A DNA stretch of 6,910 nucleotides, taken from the NCBI GenBank assembly GCA_036163455.1, contig JAYZKL010000013.1, forward strand, positions 1-6,910. Reading direction: 5' to 3'. The notes below the pieces were generated by a model. It worked only from the letters and a program-made list of their open reading frames with translations, had not been told where the DNA came from and did no database searches. This stretch comes from GCA-2701705 sp036163455. Its GTDB lineage: Bacteria > Pseudomonadota > Gammaproteobacteria > GCA-002705445 > GCA-002716945. How positions within the stretch are numbered: the first letter of the stretch is position 1; the number at the start of each line of letters is the position of its first letter. Of this stretch, positions 4,606 through 6,910 are shown piece by piece. The translations under genes and the position numbers were made by a program.

Positions 4606-6633
4606 GGACGCAGCAATGTTACCGCCATCAACGGTTAGAATAGCCCCTGTTGTTTTTTTAGATGTAGCTAGATGGAAAAATGCTTTTGCCACATCTTCTC
4701 CTTTTACTTCATTAAGTAATAGATTTCCTTTCATATAATCTGAAGGAGTAACAGCCCTTGCTTTTGATCTAGCTTTTATCATTTTTTGGTTCAAGAGACC
4801 GCTTTTTATCCTATCAGCATTTACTCCATTAGATCGAATTCCATAAGAACCATAATCAACAGCATACTGTTTGCATAAACTTAGCAGAGCTGCTTTTGGA
4901 AGACCATATGGCCCAAAATTTTTACCAGGATTTACTGCTTGCTTTGAAATATTGAATAATAGACATCCATCAATTTTTTGTTTCATCATAATCTTAACAG
5001 CTTCTGATGCACAATTTTGATGTGAAAAGAAATTATCTTCAAAACTCTTACGTAGCAAATCATCTTTAACTTCTGCTATAGCTCCTTCACTTGCAGTCCC
5101 AGCATTTGAGATTAAGATATCTATACCTCCATACTCTCTACAAATTAGCTCAAAGGCTTCTTTTACACTTTTCTTATTTCTGACATCACAATGTATGCAT
5201 AAATCACTAATCGTTGACTGAATTTTGTTAAGTGCATTTAAATTATTATCTAATAAAACAACCTCAGCTCCATAAGATTTAAATAGTTTGTATGTTTCAA
5301 AACCAATGGTTCCTGTGCTACCTGTTATGACAACAATATTTCCTTCCAAAAGTTTTTTTTGTTTATTAATTTTGGCTTGTTCCAAAGACCAATATTCAAT
5401 ATCAAAAATATCTTTTTTGGAAATAGTTTTATATTTAGCAGTCTCCTCAACAGATGATATTACTCGAGCATTAGTTTCTGATAAGTCTCCAGCAATCTTA
5501 GCTGATTTTAGATTAGTACCGATACTAAACATCCCAATATTTTGTACATAAGCTATTCTTGGGGATGTATCCAACATAGTTTTCTTTTCTTTAATTTTCT
5601 TCTGGTTTTTTTTAAAGTAGTCCATATATTTAGTTTTAAAACTTTTGATTTCTTTGCTTACAAGATTTTTGAATTCATTTAAAGATGATGTTTTAGATGG
5701 ATTAATTATTAAGGGGAAAGGTTTGATTCTTATTACATGATCGGGAGTTATAGTCCCCTGATCTGAATAAGATTTAACATTTTTGCCATTCATAAAATAT
5801 GATATATGATTATTTGATCTAAAGTTTAAAATAAATTTTTGATCTGATTCTTTATTTGAAATTAAGCCTCTAATTATTGGCGCTATTTCATGGGGTTTAT
5901 AATTTAGAGGATAATTTGTTATTTGTTTGATTTTCGTTTTTTTTAATTTACTTATAGCTTTTTCTGCTTGAGAAACGTATTTTATCATCAGACTGTATGC
6001 ATGTTTAGCAGTATTAGAAAATGTAAAGATACCGTGATTCATTAGAATTAGACAATTAACATGAGGGTTCTTAGAATATATTTCATCCACTTTTTTAGCT
6101 AATAAAAAACCTGGCATGACATATGGAACTATAGCAACATCATCACTAAAAATTTTCTTACAAAGTTCTTTGCCATTTGGCCTATTGGTAATATTTAATA
6201 TAGCGTCCGCATGCGTATGGTCTATGAATTTAAAAGGTAGGAATGCATGTAGGAAAGTTTCCACAGAAGGATTAGGCGCTAGAACATCTATTAAATTTCT
6301 TTTTTGGAAGTTAACCATATCCTCATCACTAATATATTTTTTATTTTTTAGACTTAATAGAGGATCAAGTTTCACAGCAGGCAATCCTTCAGGCTCAATA
6401 TTAGCCATATCCCAACCACTGCCTTTAACACATAAAACATCATGTTTCTTTCCATCTATATCTTTAATTATTGTTTTAACTGAAGTATTACCTCCGCCAT
6501 GTAGCACTAAATTATTATTTTTACCAAGTAATTGTGTTGTATAGACACGTAAAGCAATATCCTCAGAAAAACCAAGTTTCTGATATTTATTTATATATTT
6601 TCTAGCTTCAGTATTAGCCCATATATTTTTCAA
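4597..6633 (-). CDS. Bifunctional class II aldolase / short-chain dehydrogenase
   Basis: One 678-residue polypeptide carries two enzymes. The N-terminal class II aldolase domain (about 1-300) has LVLHGGGNTSVK (42-53, phosphate/backbone loop), NPSVETFLHA (121-130), DHTHAD (138-143; metal ligands H139 and H141) and LMNHGIFTF (197-205; H200 as third ligand). A linker with TPDHVIRIKPFPL (296-308) and EYWSLEQAKI (413-422) is typical of the fused family. The C-terminal SDR domain (about 430-678) has TGSTGTIG (437-444), D462 after the second strand (NAD preference), CDV (482-484), SNAG (509-512), S563, Y576-x3-K580 and VDGGNIAA (668-675). The family is usually called rhamnulose-1-phosphate aldolase/lactaldehyde dehydrogenase, but next to mtnP-mtnA a 5-methylthio- or 5-deoxyribulose-1-phosphate substrate is more likely by inference. 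The TTG start is supported by GAGAG six bases upstream and an in-frame stop just before it. Confidence 0.92.
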   Translation of the reverse strand: MKNIWANTEARKYINKYQKLGFSEDIALRVYTTQLLGKNNNLVLHGGGNTSVKTIIKDIDGKKHDVLCVKGSGWDMANIEPEGLPAVKLDPLLSLKNKKYISDEDMVNFQKRNLIDVLAPNPSVETFLHAFLPFKFIDHTHADAILNITNRPNGKELCKKIFSDDVAIVPYVMPGFLLAKKVDEIYSKNPHVNCLILMNHGIFTFSNTAKHAYSLMIKYVSQAEKAISKLKKTKIKQITNYPLNYKPHEIAPIIRGLISNKESDQKFILNFRSNNHISYFMNGKNVKSYSDQGTITPDHVIRIKPFPLIINPSKTSSLNEFKNLVSKEIKSFKTKYMDYFKKNQKKIKEKKTMLDTSPRIAYVQNIGMFSIGTNLKSAKIAGDLSETNARVISSVEETAKYKTISKKDIFDIEYWSLEQAKINKQKKLLEGNIVVITGSTGTIGFETYKLFKSYGAEVVLLDNNLNALNKIQSTISDLCIHCDVRNKKSVKEAFELICREYGGIDILISNAGTASEGAIAEVKDDLLRKSFEDNFFSHQNCASEAVKIMMKQKIDGCLLFNISKQAVNPGKNFGPYGLPKAALLSLCKQYAVDYGSYGIRSNGVNADRIKSGLLNQKMIKARSKARAVTPSDYMKGNLLLNEVKGEDVAKAFFHLATSKKTTGAILTVDGGNIAASLR

Positions 6634-6639
6634 AACATG

Positions 6640-6644
6640 CTCTC
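6640..6644 (-). promoter_or_regulatory. Shine-Dalgarno site for the aldolase-dehydrogenase TTG start
   Basis: On the minus strand GAGAG lies six bases before the TTG at 6631-6633. An in-frame TGA just upstream excludes a longer protein, and the residues after the TTG (MKNIWANTEA) resemble the normal start of this fused family. An out-of-frame ATG inside the spacer reads ATG-TTT-TGA and could compete for initiation. Confidence 0.55.
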
Positions 6645-6650
6645 ATAAAA

Positions 6651-6656
6651 ATTATA
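6651..6656 (-). promoter_or_regulatory. Possible -10 box for the aldolase-dehydrogenase gene
   Basis: A perfect TATAAT occurs on the minus strand in the 53-bp gap before the gene. Transcription would start near 6644, giving a leader of only about 11 bases that still includes most or all of the GAGAG site. No convincing -35 hexamer is present at 16-18 bases, so the gene may instead be read from the upstream gene. Confidence 0.3.
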
Positions 6657-6686
6657 GTTTACAGTAGTTTTATATTTTAGAAAAGT

Positions 6687-6910
6687 TTAGTTAAATTGGT
6701 TTTTTGCAAAGAAGTTTATAATAAGCTCCTCAGTTCTTTTTCTAGCTTTCGAATTATATTTTACTTTAACCCCTCTTGTAGAGCATTGATCTAATAACTC
6801 TGCACTAGTTTTAGGGATGCTCACATCCTTATTGTTTAAAGTAATTATTCTTCCTGTTTTAGCAACAGTTAAGGTGCAATCATTATTGGTAACAACTAAG
6901 CTAGGAAGTG
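6687..6910 (-). CDS. C-terminal 73 residues of an unrecognised protein (cut by window edge)
   Basis: On the minus strand a frame is open from the window end to TAA at 6687-6689 and encodes 73 residues. The sequence is mixed and soluble-looking: a beta-like start (LPSLVVTNNDCTLTVAKTGR), a segment KDVSIPKTSAELLDQCSTRG, a basic stretch KVKYNSKARKRTEE (residues 48-61), and a short hydrophobic helix LIINFFAKN near the end. The two other minus-strand frames have stops within the first bases, which supports this one as coding. It lies 53 bp upstream of, and in the same direction as, the aldolase-dehydrogenase gene, so the two could share a transcript. I do not recognise the family and assign no function; there is no signal peptide or membrane segment in the visible part. 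Confidence 0.65.
   Translation of the reverse strand, partial: LPSLVVTNNDCTLTVAKTGRIITLNNKDVSIPKTSAELLDQCSTRGVKVKYNSKARKRTEELIINFFAKNQFN

Noticed and set aside
4628..4645. Small hairpin ACCG/CGGT near the end of the convergent genes as a terminator
   Set aside because: The stem has only four pairs, lies inside codons for the conserved VDGGNIA motif, and has no T-run on either strand.
6116..6544. Plus-strand open frame of 142 codons within the aldolase-dehydrogenase gene
   Set aside because: It is antisense to conserved aldolase motifs and its composition is what the reverse of that gene produces; the frame at 5288-5551 is rejected for the same reason.
4597..6633. MtnB (methylthioribulose-1-phosphate dehydratase), which is also a class II aldolase-like protein
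   Set aside because: MtnB is a short single-domain protein of about 200 residues. This protein is 678 residues with the linker and SDR domain typical of the aldolase-dehydrogenase fusion, so classical MtnB is unlikely.

Overview
The window is AT-rich (roughly one third G+C by hand counts of a few lines). It has short intergenic gaps, few strong Shine-Dalgarno sites and standard bacterial genes, so it looks like a chromosomal segment of a streamlined, probably marine, proteobacterium of the SAR11/SAR86 kind. That placement is inferred from composition and gene types; nothing here fixes the lineage. I see no mobile element, CRISPR array, tRNA or rRNA.

Layout. Bases 1-345 (+) hold the C-terminal end of a gamma-glutamyltransferase cut by the window edge. 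Bases 346-850 hold a possible 46-residue membrane peptide, a 91-residue membrane protein two bases downstream, and a hairpin plus T-run that could stop transcription from both sides. Bases 850-1130 are mostly non-coding, with one candidate 32-residue membrane peptide on the minus strand and a TATAAT box facing right. From about 1135 to 4605 (+) runs a tight four-gene operon: radical SAM protein with a SPASM-like C-terminus, adenine phosphoribosyltransferase (apt), methylthioadenosine phosphorylase (mtnP) and methylthioribose-1-phosphate isomerase (mtnA). Facing it, and overlapping it tail to tail by 9 bp, is a 678-residue protein (4597-6633, -) that fuses a class II aldolase to a short-chain dehydrogenase. 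Behind it, at 6687-6910 (-), lies the end of an unrecognised gene.

How the genes may work together. MtnP splits 5'-methylthioadenosine (or the related radical SAM by-product 5'-deoxyadenosine) into adenine and a 5-modified ribose-1-phosphate. Apt returns adenine to AMP. MtnA converts the sugar phosphate to the ribulose-1-phosphate. The fused aldolase could cleave that to dihydroxyacetone phosphate plus an aldehyde, which its own dehydrogenase domain could reduce or oxidise. This would be a compact version of the known 'DHAP shunt', with the last two steps on one polypeptide and a likely 5'-deoxyadenosine producer in the same operon. The individual family assignments are firm; the joined pathway is inference. 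The fused protein's family is usually annotated as rhamnulose-1-phosphate aldolase/dehydrogenase, but no rhamnose gene is visible in this window.
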